A DNA stretch of 64,000 bases from Bailinhaonella thermotolerans (GCF_003594875.1 NZ_QZEY01000023.1:83465-147464), one strand, 5' to 3'; numbered from the stretch's first letter, positions 1 to 8,716 are shown. Notes: generated by a model from the sequence alone, not told the origin. Made by a program: numbers and translations.

Positions 1-1137
1 GTCGGGGCTGAGGCCCTCGCGCGCGCCGACCGCGGCGAGTGCCCTGGCGACGGTCGCCAGGAGGGACCGCCTGCGCACGCGCGCACGGACGCGGGCGAGC
101 TGGGCGACGGCCGCCATGCCGCCGTGGCCCGCGAGCACGGCGACGGCGGCGTTGGCCAGGAGTTCGCTGCGGGAGTTCGGGCCGGAGCCGCCGATCCCGG
201 TGCCGGTGGCCACGGCGACGTCGCCGAGCACGGGCACGACCCAGCCGGCCTCGATCAGCTCGCAGGTCCAGATGAGGCCGCGCAGCAGGACCGCGGTGTC
301 GTGGTGCAGGTAGACGGGGGTGGAACGGTCCACGGCGCTCTCGCGGTGCCGCGCGAGGGCGGTCAGGACGTCGCGGACCAGGGCGGGCGCGTCCCGCGTG
401 AGCAGGTCCGCGGCGGTCGCGAGCCACCGGTCCCCGGGCCTCGCGGTGGTCGCGGTCGCGCAGTGGCGGAGCAGCGGCATGATCGCCGGCGCGCCCAGGC
501 GCTCGCCGTACTCCTCGGCCATCGTCACCGCGAACGCGTCCGCCGCCCTGAGCAATCGGGCGGCGGCCACGGCGGGAGGCTCGGGGATGTGCACCGCGAG
601 CAGGTCGTCCAGGCGGCGCCGGGTGAGGGAGTCGGCGGCCCAGCCGGGCGAGGCGGCCAGCAGCTCGGCCGCGCGGCGCATCTCCGCGACGTACGGAGCC
701 TGCTCGCCCGTGGGCAGGCGGCGGGTCGCGGTGAGCGGGATCGCGAACATCTTCTCGTGGGTCGTGCCGTCCACGAGCGGCGTGGCCGCGACGCGCCAGA
801 GCAGCGCCAGCTCCCGGGCGGGCCAGGCGAGCCGGCGGCGGCCGACCGTCGCGGCGAGCTGCTTGAGGTGCGCGGACAGCGGGCTCCCCCGCCACGGGCT
901 GACGCGCCAGGTCAGCATGCGGAACTGCACCCACAGGCCGAGCGCGCGCCACTCCCGCCCGGTGAACGCCGCGGCCGGCCTGCCGTAGGCGATCTCCGGG
1001 AAGACGGACGGGTCGGTCAGGTCGTGCAGCCGGTCCTGGACCGAGTCGAGCAGGCCGAACAGCCGCCGGTCCTCGGCCGGCACCTCGTCCAGCCAGCCCC
1101 TCGCCTCCGGGGGCAGGTCCTCATCGAGCGACGCCAC
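1..1137 (-). CDS. Hypothetical protein, C-terminus cut by window edge
   Basis: An open frame of 379 codons runs leftward off the window. I place its start at GTG 1137 (product begins VASLDEDLPPEARGW); no ATG lies in frame nearby and the ribosome site is weak. The product is rich in Ala, Leu and Arg and looks helical, with recognisable stretches such as GREWRALGLWVQFR and the segment DTAVLLRGLIWTCELIEAGW. It has no signal peptide or membrane segment that I can see. I do not recognise the family. It is divergent from the flavin-type oxidase at 1417, with about 280 bases between them. That the frame is coding is fairly sure, from its length without stops and its codon-position GC pattern; the function is unknown. 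Confidence 0.6.
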   Translation of the reverse strand, partial: MASLDEDLPPEARGWLDEVPAEDRRLFGLLDSVQDRLHDLTDPSVFPEIAYGRPAAAFTGREWRALGLWVQFRMLTWRVSPWRGSPLSAHLKQLAATVGRRRLAWPARELALLWRVAATPLVDGTTHEKMFAIPLTATRRLPTGEQAPYVAEMRRAAELLAASPGWAADSLTRRRLDDLLAVHIPEPPAVAAARLLRAADAFAVTMAEEYGERLGAPAIMPLLRHCATATTARPGDRWLATAADLLTRDAPALVRDVLTALARHRESAVDRSTPVYLHHDTAVLLRGLIWTCELIEAGWVVPVLGDVAVATGTGIGGSGPNSRSELLANAAVAVLAGHGGMAAVAQLARVRARVRRRSLLATVARALAAVGAREGLSPD

Positions 1138-1416
1138 GTCAACCACCCACCCGCGCAAACCGTGCCACAGCGTGTCCCTTCGACGCCTTGACGACCAAAG
1201 TTGATCAAGATGAGCGGCACAGTAGGGGGGCCTGCCGACATTTCCGGTACGGCCACGCGGCGGGGTGGCGGCGCGGCCCGGCGGGCGGGCGGGCGCGGGG
1301 CCGGGAAACCCCTCCCCGGGCCGGGGGCGCGGGTCCGGGCGGGGCGCGGTTTTGTCGGTGGCGGATGGCAGGGTGGGAGGCCGGGAGAACCTGGGGAGAC
1401 GGGGAAGGAGGCCCTG

Positions 1417-1896
1417 ATGGCGACCTGGGAAGCGGTGGAGCGGGCCGAGCCCGAGCTGGCGGCCACGGCGCTCGGCATCTTCTCGAAGAACAAGACCAAG
1501 ATGCTCGCGACGCTGCGCGGAGACGGCTCGCCCCGGATCAGCGGCGTCGAGTTCGACATCGTGGACGGCGAGCTGTGGATGGGCATGATGTACGGCTCGC
1601 GCAAGGCGCTGGACCTGCGGCGCGACCCGCGGTTCGCGCTGCACAGCGCGCCGGCGCCGGACATCGAGGCCGACCCGGCGGGCTGGGAGGGCGACGCGAA
1701 GATCAGCGGTGTGGCGGTCGAGGTGACCGACCCGGAGCTCATCGCCAAGATCGCACCGGTGCCGTCGGGGGAGGCGCACCTGTTCCGGGCCGACATCCGG
1801 GAGCTGACCTGGATCCGGCTCAGCGACCCGCCCGAGTCCATGCTGATCGACCACTGGTCCGAGACGGACGGCCGGAGAACCTTCGAGCGCAAGTGA
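1417..1896 (+). CDS. Pyridoxamine 5'-phosphate oxidase family protein
   Basis: A 159-residue protein with the split-barrel flavin-binding layout of the PNPOx-like family. A helical start is followed by FSKNKTKMLATLRGDGSPR, then ISGVEFDIVDGELWMGMM and SRKALDLRRDPRFALHS, which is the usual order of strand, substrate strand and dimer helix. Family members bind FMN, F420 or heme and carry out diverse redox reactions; the substrate cannot be read from the sequence. ATG 1417 is chosen because GGGGAAGGAG lies a few bases upstream. The frame stays open further upstream, but without family-like sequence. It probably stands alone; an 11-bp tandem repeat follows it. Confidence 0.85.
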   Translation: MATWEAVERAEPELAATALGIFSKNKTKMLATLRGDGSPRISGVEFDIVDGELWMGMMYGSRKALDLRRDPRFALHSAPAPDIEADPAGWEGDAKISGVAVEVTDPELIAKIAPVPSGEAHLFRADIRELTWIRLSDPPESMLIDHWSETDGRRTFERK

Positions 1897-1943
1897 CCCC
1901 GGCGCCGGCCCGCCCCGGCCGGCACGGGGGCACGGCCGGGGCC

Positions 1944-1998
1944 CGGGTGCGGACCGGGTGCGGACCGGGTGCGGACCGGGTGCGGACCGGGTGCGGGC
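1944..1998. repeat. 11-bp tandem repeat
   Basis: Four full copies and one broken copy of CGGGTGCGGAC lie head to tail between the oxidase and the thioesterase 3' ends. No gene is seen in this convergent gap. Confidence 0.85.
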
Positions 1999-2074
1999 GG
2001 CCCGGCCCGATGGGCGCGGGCGGCTCGGGGAATCCGGCCGGCCCAGGGCGCGGGCGGCCCAGGGCGCGGGCGGC

Positions 2075-2881
2075 TCAGGCCGGGACGCGGACGGCGGCGT
2101 ACTGCGTGGCCTGGCCGACCAGGCGGCCCTTGGAGTCCCAGGCGTGGCAGACCTCGTCCATGCGGTCGCCGCCGACCTCGCCGGCCTTCTGGCTGACCAG
2201 GATCGGCCCGGCGGCGGGCAGGCGGCGGACATACGCCGTGAGCTGGATGGTCGGGGCCCAGCCGGGGATGCCCAGGTCGTAGGTGACCGGCGGGAGCGCG
2301 TCGAGGGCGACGAGCAGGCTGAGCGGGTCCCAGCCCGAGCCGTCGGCCAGGCGCATCCAGGCGGTGAGCAGGCCCCGGTTGGACGGCTTGCCGAGCGCGA
2401 AGCCGAGGTGCTCGGGGTCGAGGCGGAGCTCGACGACGCTCATCAGCGGGACGCGCAGACCGGCGCCGGGCGGGTCCTCGGGGGAGAGGAAGCAGTTCTC
2501 CTCCGGGGTGGCCTTCACCGGCGGCAGGTCCGTCCAGTGCGGGTCCTCGTCGGTGAGCCGGCCCATCGTGAACAGGGCCTCCACGCGCGACCGGCCCTCC
2601 TGCAGGAGACCGGCGCGCACCTGCGTCAGGGTCTTGCCTGAGCGCAGCACCTCGACCCGGGCGACGGCGGGACCGGGCTCGGGCGGCGTGACGTACGTCG
2701 CGCTGACGGCGGTGACGTGCGGGTGGTCCGGCGTCACGGCTCCGGCGGCGCGGCCGAGGACGGCCAGCAGGTAGCCCCCGTGCAGCTTCTCGCCGATCGC
2801 CCACTGCGGATCCAGTTCGACGTCGAACTCCGGGCCCCCGTCGCGGTGCCGTACCGCCGTGGCCGCAGCGAAATGCGCCAT
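2075..2881 (-). CDS. Acyl-CoA thioesterase-like, double hotdog
   Basis: A 268-residue protein of the TesB-like thioesterase family. The first hotdog half contains QWAIGEKLHGGYLLAVLGRA, with the glycine-rich turn and long hotdog helix. The second half runs from about residue 140 to the end and includes the WDPLSLLVALDALPP stretch. The family hydrolyses fatty acyl-CoA thioesters in the cytoplasm. It is transcribed away from the TetR gene, and a 27-bp dyad operator lies in the 50-base gap. I infer that this gene is the regulator's target. ATG 2881 is the natural start because the operator lies just upstream of it. Confidence 0.85.
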   Translation of the reverse strand: MAHFAAATAVRHRDGGPEFDVELDPQWAIGEKLHGGYLLAVLGRAAGAVTPDHPHVTAVSATYVTPPEPGPAVARVEVLRSGKTLTQVRAGLLQEGRSRVEALFTMGRLTDEDPHWTDLPPVKATPEENCFLSPEDPPGAGLRVPLMSVVELRLDPEHLGFALGKPSNRGLLTAWMRLADGSGWDPLSLLVALDALPPVTYDLGIPGWAPTIQLTAYVRRLPAAGPILVSQKAGEVGGDRMDEVCHAWDSKGRLVGQATQYAAVRVPA

Positions 2882-2907
2882 CTGCGCTCCTTTCGTCCAA
2901 CATCAGG

Positions 2908-2934
2908 TTGACACTGTCATCCTGACGGCGTCAA
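2908..2934. promoter_or_regulatory. Palindromic operator between thioesterase and TetR genes
   Basis: TTGACACTGTCA and TGACGGCGTCAA are inverted arms matching at 10 of 12 positions around a 3-base centre. They lie in the divergent gap between the thioesterase start and the TetR start. The size and placement are typical of a TetR operator that controls both directions. Confidence 0.7.
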
Positions 2935-2944
2935 TGTGACGTCC

Positions 2945-3619
2945 ATGACGACCAGACGGGTTCGCGCGCGGCCCGGCGAGGGCCCGCTGCTGCGCGAGGA
3001 GATCCTGGCGGCGGCCGAGGCGCTGCTCATCGAGTCGGGCACGGAGGACGCGCTGACCCTGCGCGCCGTGGCCCGCAGGGCCGGGGTGACCACCCCCTCG
3101 GTCTACCTGCACTTCGCCGACAAGGAGGCGCTGCTGGAGGCCGTCTGCCTACGCGTCTGGGACCAGCTCGACAGCGACATGAACGCGGCGGCCGCGCGCG
3201 CCCGGGACCCGTTCCGGGCGCTGGGCATGGCCGGCATCGCCTACGCGAGGTTCGCGCTGTCGCACCCGGTCCAGTACCGCGTCCTGATGATGCGCTCCCC
3301 GGCCACCACCGCCGCCCTCGCCTGCCACCGCCGTATGGTCGAGTCGGTCACCGCCTGCGTCGAGGCCGGAGCCCTCCGCGGCGACCCGGAGAAGCTGGCC
3401 CTCAGCCTGTGGGCGGCGGTCCACGGCTGCGTCTCCCTGCTCATCGCCCAGCCCGGCTTCCCCTGGCCCGACGACCTCGACGCGTTCATCGAGGAGACCG
3501 TGGCCATGGCCGGCTTCGGGGCCGCCCTCAGCTCCCGGATCCCCCGCCGCACCCCCTGGACCACGCCCGTCCTCACCGAGCGGCTCGACGCCCTCGCGGC
3601 CGGTCTTCCCACCCGCTGA
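2945..3619 (+). CDS. TetR/AcrR family transcriptional regulator
   Basis: A 224-residue repressor. The N-terminal helix-turn-helix is clear: REEILAAAEALLIESG, then LTLRAVARRAGVTTPSVYLH and FADKEALLEAV. The C-terminal half is the WHG-type ligand domain, with the central IAYARFALSHPVQYRVLMM and WAAVHGCVSLLIAQPGF. ATG 2945 is preferred; GTG 2936 is possible, but it abuts the operator. No ribosome site precedes either, so the transcript may be leaderless. It is divergent from the acyl-CoA thioesterase and very likely represses it and itself. The ligand is presumably an acyl-CoA or a lipophilic compound (inference). Confidence 0.9.
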   Translation: MTTRRVRARPGEGPLLREEILAAAEALLIESGTEDALTLRAVARRAGVTTPSVYLHFADKEALLEAVCLRVWDQLDSDMNAAAARARDPFRALGMAGIAYARFALSHPVQYRVLMMRSPATTAALACHRRMVESVTACVEAGALRGDPEKLALSLWAAVHGCVSLLIAQPGFPWPDDLDAFIEETVAMAGFGAALSSRIPRRTPWTTPVLTERLDALAAGLPTR

Positions 3620-3770
3620 CGGCGGCGCCCCGGCCGCGTCCACAGGCGTACGGCGGTCGCGCGGCCCCGCCGGTCGCGCCCGCCCGGCGAGCACGCGGCC
3701 CGGCCGGGCACATCCGCCGGCGTACGGCGACGGCGTGGTCCTCCCCCGCCACCAGGGTTCGCGGCCGGCG

Positions 3771-4379
3771 TCAGGCGGGGGTTCGGGGGCGGGAGCGGAG
3801 GTGGCGGACCAGCTCGGCGGCGAGGGTGATCAGCAGGGCGACGCCGAAGCCGAAGAGGGCGGCCAGCAGGGGGTTCTTCTCGAAGGTCTTCCCGCCGAGG
3901 TATCCGAGCAGGGAGCAGTACGCCCCCCAGGAGAGGCCGGCGAGCGCGTCGAAGAGGCTGAACCGGCGCAGCGGGTAGCCGAGGGCCCCGGCCGTCACCG
4001 TGGTCACGGTCCGGCCGCCGGGGATGTAGCGCGCCACGATGATGATCAGGCCGCCGCGCCGTTCCAGCGTGCGGCGGATCCACCGCGTGAGGTGGTGGCG
4101 GCGGGTGCCGGGCTTGACGCGGTTCACGGGGCGGCGGCCCAGGCGGCCGATGCAGTACGACACGTGGTCCCCCGCGAACGCCCCGGCCGCCGCGGCGAGC
4201 AGCAGCAGGACGAGGTTCGGCCGGCCGCTCGCCGCGAACACCCCCGCCGCGATGACCAGGCTCTCGCTGGGCAGCAGCGGCAGGAACGCGTCCACGGCCG
4301 CGAACGCGAACACCGCGAGGTAGATCCAGGGCGAGGTGATCGCCTGGCGGGCGAGTTCGACCAGCGAGTCGAGCACCAA
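3771..4379 (-). CDS. DedA family membrane protein
   Basis: A 202-residue integral membrane protein of the DedA/VTT (SNARE-associated) family, whose members flip undecaprenyl phosphate or phospholipids. The family signatures are present: an N-terminal helix ending LPLLPSESLVIAAG, the G-D-H/Y stretch GAFAGDHVSYCIGRLGR, and the re-entrant motif VARYIPGGRTVTT. Three or four hydrophobic segments follow, then a basic tail. It starts at ATG 4379. Its length is normal for the family. It is convergent with the TetR gene and has the broken ATPase behind it. Confidence 0.92.
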   Translation of the reverse strand: MVLDSLVELARQAITSPWIYLAVFAFAAVDAFLPLLPSESLVIAAGVFAASGRPNLVLLLLAAAAGAFAGDHVSYCIGRLGRRPVNRVKPGTRRHHLTRWIRRTLERRGGLIIIVARYIPGGRTVTTVTAGALGYPLRRFSLFDALAGLSWGAYCSLLGYLGGKTFEKNPLLAALFGFGVALLITLAAELVRHLRSRPRTPA

Positions 4380-4494
4380 TCCCCCATTCCCCCCAGATCG
4401 CCACTCATACCCCGGCGCCCCCTTCGCCCCATGAGGCGGCGGAAGCCCATCCCCGGGCGTACGGCATGAGCGGTCCGCGCCGCCGTACGGGGGT

Positions 4495-5384
4495 CAGCTC
4501 GCGGCGCGGGAGAGGACGGGCCGCCCGCCGTGGTCGCGCCGGCGCTGCCCAGGGCGATCGCCCAGGACCGGGGGCCGACGGGACGGCGGCCGAAGACGTG
4601 GCTGACGCCGGGCACGGACACGATGAGGGCGAGCGCGGCCAGGGAGACGCCCGCGGACGCGAGCACCACGAGGTCGCCCCGCTCACCGCGGCCGTCTGCA
4701 TGAGCTGCGCCGGCACCAGCGCGATCAGGGCGACCGTCTCCGGGTGCGACCCGGCCCCCGGCGACGCGGTCGAGCAGCCCGGCGAGGAACGGCGCGAGCG
4801 CGGTGATGAACGCGCGCAGCCCGATCACCCGGTCCAGCGCCGACCCGAGCGACGCCTCAGGGCCCTCGGCGAGCAGGCGTTCGGGGTCGGCCCCGGTGGG
4901 CGGGCGCACGGCGACCGCCATGGCCGGGAGCATGTCGGTGAGCAGGTTGACCAGGAGGAGCTGACGGGCGTTCAGCGGGTTGGCCCGGCCCAGCAGGGAC
5001 CCGCCCACCGCGAACGCGACCTCGCCCACGTTGCCCCCGGGCAGGATGCCCAAAGCATCGCGCACCGAGGCCCACATCGCGCGGCCCTCCACGATCGCCA
5101 CCGTGATCGTCTCGATCCGGTCGTCGGTGACCACGACGTCGGCGGCCGCCCGGGCGGCGGCGGTGGCGTGCCGGCCGAGCGCGATCCCCACGTCGGCCAG
5201 CCGGATCGCGGGCGCGTCGTTCGCCCCGTCCCCGGTCACCGCGACGACGTGGCCGGCGTCGCGGAACGCCTTGACCCACGCGCACCTACGCCCCGCTCCA
5301 GACGCGGCGCGGCCCCGCGCGGAGGGGGCCGGGAAGGGCCGACAGGGCGCCGGAGACCAGCGAGAGCATGCGCGTAAGGGCCAT
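4495..5384 (-). pseudogene. Cation-translocating P-type ATPase remnant, middle deleted and frameshifted
   Basis: Reading leftward from ATG 5384, about 32 residues (MALTRMLSLVSGALSALPG...RRVWSG) resemble the N-terminus of the very large actinobacterial P-type ATPases of the CtpI type. A stop follows at once. From about 5283 another frame resumes with AFRDAGHVVAVTGDGANDAP, the hinge motif that normally sits over a thousand residues downstream, then membrane segments (NPLNARQLLLVNLLTDMLPA). Around 4660-4790 the frame slips and returns: VALIALVPAQLMQT is in another frame, then LVVLASAGVSLAALAL is back. The phosphorylation motif DKTGT and the nucleotide domain are absent. An internal deletion that joined the two ends is the simplest reading. 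The left boundary is approximate. Confidence 0.8.
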
Positions 5385-5475
5385 CGGGGGCGTCCTCACC
5401 TCGCGGGCCTCGACCTTACCTCCGCGAGGTGAACCGCCCATGCGCGCGCATCGACCGGTTCGGGCCGGCCGCTCC

Positions 5476-6015
5476 TCAGGCGAAGCGGACCTCGGCCGCG
5501 GGCGTCAGCGTGAGGCGGCCCGGGGGCTGGATGAGGACGGAGAGCACCTGGTTGTGGTGGGCGATGGACTGCTCGGGGGTGATCGCGGCGACTCCGGGGG
5601 GCCGCTCGAACGTGCCGTGGCCGTCGGAGACCAGGACCACGTCGTACCCGTGGGTCAGGGCGGCGCGCGCCGTGGAGTCCACGCAGAACTCGGTGGCGTA
5701 CCCGGTGACCACGAGCGTGCGGACGCCCAGCCCGCGCAGCCGGGCGTCCAGGTCGCCGCCGCGGAAGCCGTCCGCGCCGATCTTGCCGATCACGACGTCC
5801 CCCGGCTCGGGCGCCACCGCGTCGTGGATCCGCCAGCCGGGCGTGCCCGGCACGGCCCCGCTGCCCGCCCCGTCCTGGCGGAGGTAGACGACGGGCGCCC
5901 CGGCCGCGCGGGCCCTCGCCGCCAGGCCGGCGATCCGCCCGAGCAGCCCTTCCCTGTCGTGGGCCGTCTCCAGGAACACGTTCTGCATGTCGATCACGAG
6001 CAGCGCGCTCTCCAT
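5476..6015 (-). CDS. Cysteine hydrolase, isochorismatase family
   Basis: A 179-residue isochorismatase-like hydrolase. The catalytic triad is visible: Asp in LLVIDMQNVF near residue 9, Lys in VVIGKIGADGF, and the nucleophile Cys in GYATEFCVDSTARAA. The cis-peptide turn lies before ATEFC. The family hydrolyses amides or enol-ethers such as nicotinamide, carbamoylsarcosine or isochorismate; the substrate is not predictable here. I start at ATG 6015 because the homologous sequence begins there. It is divergent from the DUF4345 gene, with a 7-bp-arm palindrome between them. Confidence 0.9.
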   Translation of the reverse strand: MESALLVIDMQNVFLETAHDREGLLGRIAGLAARARAAGAPVVYLRQDGAGSGAVPGTPGWRIHDAVAPEPGDVVIGKIGADGFRGGDLDARLRGLGVRTLVVTGYATEFCVDSTARAALTHGYDVVLVSDGHGTFERPPGVAAITPEQSIAHHNQVLSVLIQPPGRLTLTPAAEVRFA

Positions 6016-6104
6016 GCCCCGACGGTACGCCGGAAGCGGCGGGCCCCGCCTCTCGTTTCCTCCGCGCCGGGCGGGGCCGGGCCGCCGGACCCGAATGCTG
6101 GACA

Positions 6105-6121
6105 TACCATGCCGCATGGTA
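6105..6121. promoter_or_regulatory. Short perfect palindrome in a divergent gap
   Basis: TACCATG-CCG-CATGGTA lies 16 bases before the DUF4345 start and about 90 bases upstream of the hydrolase start. It could be an operator for both genes, but no regulator gene is adjacent. Confidence 0.4.
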
Positions 6122-6137
6122 CGTTCGCGACGGCCTG

Positions 6138-6566
6138 ATGATCATCGGAAAGGCGGTCCTCATGACGGCGCGGCGTGCGTTCCAGGGGGCGTTGGTCCTG
6201 CTCGGGCTGGTCATCGTGGGGACGGCCGGCATCGACCTCGCCCTCGGCCCGTTCGCCGTGCCCGGCGACCACCGGATCAACGCGAGCCTGGACAACAACT
6301 ACCGGTTCTTCGCGGGGGTCTGGCTCGCCCTCGGCCTGGTGCTGCTGTCCGCCGTACGGCGCGCGCCGCACGCCACCGGCGCGGTGCGCGTCGTCTGCGC
6401 GGCCACCTTCGCAGGCGGCCTCGCCCGCCTCCTCTCCCTCGCCGCGGCCGGGGCCTCCGAGCCGCTGTACCTCGCGTTCATCGGCATCGAGCTGGTCGTC
6501 CCGGCCGCCCTGGTCCTGTGGCAGAACCGCCTCATCGCCCGCGACCCCGCCCCCGCCCCCGCCTAG
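6138..6566 (+). CDS. DUF4345-like membrane protein
   Basis: A 142-residue protein with four hydrophobic segments (roughly residues 15-38, 58-75, 85-103 and 112-130). The motif INASLDNNYRFFAGVWLALG is the conserved DUF4345 signature, in which the NNYRF-like loop joins helices 1 and 2. Its function is unknown and its location is the inner membrane. The start may be ATG 6138 or ATG 6162; the shorter form begins MTARRAFQGALVLLG. It is divergent from the cysteine hydrolase. The 3' end runs straight into repeats of the GCCGTACGGC decamer, which probably act as its terminator. Confidence 0.8.
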   Translation: MIIGKAVLMTARRAFQGALVLLGLVIVGTAGIDLALGPFAVPGDHRINASLDNNYRFFAGVWLALGLVLLSAVRRAPHATGAVRVVCAATFAGGLARLLSLAAAGASEPLYLAFIGIELVVPAALVLWQNRLIARDPAPAPA

Positions 6567-6628
6567 CCGTACGGCTCGGCGCTCCCCCGGCCGTACGGCT
6601 CGGCGCTCCCCCGGCGCGGCCGTACGGC
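6566..6628. repeat. 24-bp tandem repeat built on GCCGTACGGC
   Basis: The palindrome GCCGTACGGC occurs at 6566, 6590 and 6619. The first two are head-to-tail 24-bp units (decamer plus TCGGCGCTCCCCCG). Placed directly after a stop codon, it may serve as a terminator. Confidence 0.75.
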
Positions 6629-6745
6629 TCGGCCCCCGCCAGGCCGCGCGGCTCGCGCCCTCGGCCGCCCCCTCGCCTGACCGGCGGCGCATAGTTTCCG
6701 CCTGGGGGGTAGGGCGGAGGGGGCAGTCGAGACGTTGGGGGAGTG

Positions 6746-6955
6746 ATGGGTCAGCGACGACCGAAGGACTACGATCGCCCGCTTCCCGAGAGCGTGGTGA
6801 ACCGCGACGCCGACAGCGCCGAGGAGGGCCGGCGGGACGAGGGCGCGGGATACCGGGGCGGGAACGAGCCCGACGAGAAGGGCCGCACCGACCCGGGGAA
6901 GAAGGGGCGGGTGCTCCCCGAGTCCGCCGGGCCGAACGAGCGCGACTTCCCCTGA
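6746..6955 (+). CDS. Small hydrophilic hypothetical protein
   Basis: A 69-residue, highly charged, disordered-looking protein (MGQRRPKDYDRPLPESVVN...GPNERDFP), rich in Asp, Glu, Gly and Arg, with no membrane segment. ATG 6746 follows TTGGGGGAGTG, a usable ribosome site; a GTG three bases upstream is an alternative. The next gene starts 26 bases downstream on the same strand, so the two probably share a transcript. I do not recognise the family with certainty; similar short proteins recur in actinomycetes. It may be a stress or membrane-associated accessory (inference). Confidence 0.6.
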   Translation: MGQRRPKDYDRPLPESVVNRDADSAEEGRRDEGAGYRGGNEPDEKGRTDPGKKGRVLPESAGPNERDFP

Positions 6956-6981
6956 TCGCGCCTGAACGAGGGGGGACCGGG

Positions 6982-7230
6982 ATGGAACCCGGACAGCCGA
7001 GGGGACGGCGGGGGACGCACGACAGGCCCTACACGGCGCTCAATCTGCGCCTGGGACTGGCGATCTTCGGCATGGTGGCCACGGCGTTCTTCGCGTGGCT
7101 GTCGGCGTGGGCCGGCTTGCGCGTGCTCATGTGGATCTTCATCGTGTTCGCGGTGATCGCGCTGATCGACCTCGTGGTCATCCTCTGGCGCAAGTCCAAG
7201 CGCCGCGGCGGCCACTCGCTCTTCGAGTAG
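6982..7230 (+). CDS. Small membrane protein, DUF6343-like
   Basis: An 82-residue protein: a polar N-terminus (MEPGQPRGRRGTHDRPYTAL), then two transmembrane helices (about residues 26-45 and 50-69), then a basic tail WRKSKRRGGHSLFE. The RPYTALNLRLGLAIFG-like start of the first helix resembles actinobacterial DUF6343 proteins, but that name is tentative. GGGGGGACCGGG precedes ATG 6982. It lies 26 bases after the hydrophilic small protein and is probably co-transcribed with it. Decamer-rich repeats follow. Confidence 0.7.
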   Translation: MEPGQPRGRRGTHDRPYTALNLRLGLAIFGMVATAFFAWLSAWAGLRVLMWIFIVFAVIALIDLVVILWRKSKRRGGHSLFE

Positions 7231-7250
7231 CCGCCGCGCCCCGGCCCCCG

Positions 7251-7331
7251 CCGTACGGCCATGCCCCGCAGCACGGCCATGCCCCGCCATGCGGCCATGC
7301 CCCGCCGTGCGGCCTGCCCGCCGTACGGCAG
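7251..7331. repeat. Degenerate short repeats after the small membrane protein
   Basis: GCCATGCCCCGC-type units occur about four times, bracketed by GCCGTACGGC copies near 7250 and 7320. The position is the convergent gap before the ArsB/NhaD gene; no ORF is credible here. Confidence 0.7.
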
Positions 7332-7388
7332 GCGCCCGCTTACGCCCGCGCCACAGCCGCGCCACACCCGCGCCGCGCCGTACCCGGG

Positions 7389-8669
7389 TCAGAGGTAGCG
7401 CAGCCAGAGGTAGGGCGTGCAGACGAGGATCGTCACGAACGTGATGACCAGGCCGTACTTGGTGAACTCCCAGAAGCTGATGCGCCGCCCGTTGCGCTCG
7501 GCGATGCCCAGGATTACCACGTTCGCCGAGGCCCCGATCGCGGTCGCGTTGCCGCCCAGGTCCGCGCCGAGCGCGAGGGCCCACCACAGCACGCCCCACT
7601 CGCCGCCCCCGTTGGCCTGCACGAGCTCGGACACGATCGGGCTCATCGTCGCGACGTACGGGATGTTGTCGATGATCGCCGACAGGCCCGCCGACGCCCA
7701 CAGCATCAGCATCGTCGCGAGTTCGAGCCTGCCCTCGGTGGCCTCGGCGGCGGCCCGCGCGACCTTCTCGATCACGCCGGTGTGCACGAGCGCGCCGACC
7801 ATGACGAACAGGCCCATGAAGAACGCGAGCGTGGGCCACTCCACGTCCCGGATGGCCTCCTGCGTGGTCACCTTCGTGACCGCGACGAGCAGGCCCGCGC
7901 CCAGCAACGCCACCACCGACGGCTCGTAGTGCAGCACCGGGTGCAGCACGAACGCCGCCAGCACCACCCCGAGCACCGCCAGGCACTGCCACAGCAGCCG
8001 CCGGTCGGTGATCGCCTCCTTCTCGTTCAGCTCCATGATCGCCGCGGCCCGCTCCGGGTCGTACGCGAACGACCGGCGGAACAGCCACCGGCACATCGCC
8101 AGGAAGACCGCCATCAGGACCACCACGAGCGGCGCGAGGTGGACGAGGAAGTCGTTGAACGTCAGCCCGGCCCGGCTGGCGATGATGATGTTCGGCGGGT
8201 CGCCCACGAGCGTGGCCGTGCCGCCGATGTTCGACGCGATGGCCTCGGCGATCAGGTACGGCGCGACCGGCAGCGCCAGCCGTTCGCACACCAGGAACGT
8301 CACCGGCGCGATCAGCAGCACGGTCGTCACGTTGTCCAGCAGCGCCGACGCGCCCGCTGTGATCACCAGCAGCATGACCATGAGCCGGTACGGCCGGCCG
8401 CGGGCGCGCTTGGCCGCCCAGATCGCGACGTACTCGAAGACCCCGGTCATGCGGAGCACGCCGACGATCACCATCATGCCGAGCAGCAGGAAGATGACGT
8501 TCCAGTCGATCGCCGAGTCCTCGTCGAAGAACGCGGCCTCGGCGTCGGTGGCGTGGACGAGCAGGAGCAGCCCGGCGCCGCCGAGCGCGGCGGCGGTGCG
8601 GTGGACCTTCTCGGTCGCGATCAGCGCGTAGACGACCACGAACACGGCCACGGCGAGGACAGCGATCAT
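7389..8669 (-). CDS. ArsB/NhaD-type ion transporter (SLC13-like permease)
   Basis: A 426-residue permease with about eleven membrane helices. The characteristic motifs are intact: [13 protein letters not shown] in the first half, [15 protein letters not shown] in the second, and [19 protein letters not shown] near the C-terminus. Such proteins move anions or exchange Na+ or arsenite for protons; the substrate is unclear. The start is ATG 8669 and the length is normal for the family. A CBS-domain protein lies 47 bases upstream in the same direction, so the two probably form an operon in which the CBS protein senses nucleotide or energy state for the carrier (inference). Confidence 0.9.
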   Translation of the reverse strand: MIAVLAVAVFVVVYALIATEKVHRTAAALGGAGLLLLVHATDAEAAFFDEDSAIDWNVIFLLLGMMVIVGVLRMTGVFEYVAIWAAKRARGRPYRLMVMLLVITAGASALLDNVTTVLLIAPVTFLVCERLALPVAPYLIAEAIASNIGGTATLVGDPPNIIIASRAGLTFNDFLVHLAPLVVVLMAVFLAMCRWLFRRSFAYDPERAAAIMELNEKEAITDRRLLWQCLAVLGVVLAAFVLHPVLHYEPSVVALLGAGLLVAVTKVTTQEAIRDVEWPTLAFFMGLFVMVGALVHTGVIEKVARAAAEATEGRLELATMLMLWASAGLSAIIDNIPYVATMSPIVSELVQANGGGEWGVLWWALALGADLGGNATAIGASANVVILGIAERNGRRISFWEFTKYGLVITFVTILVCTPYLWLRYL

Positions 8670-8716
8670 CGCCGCAGCCTAACCGGCGGCCGGACGCCGG
8701 TCCGAGGCGGTGCCGC

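Noticed and set aside
124..1191. Long plus-strand open frame of 355 codons at the left edge
   Set aside because: It is Arg/Gly-rich low complexity on the complement of the minus-strand gene that starts at GTG 1137, a typical GC-rich shadow.
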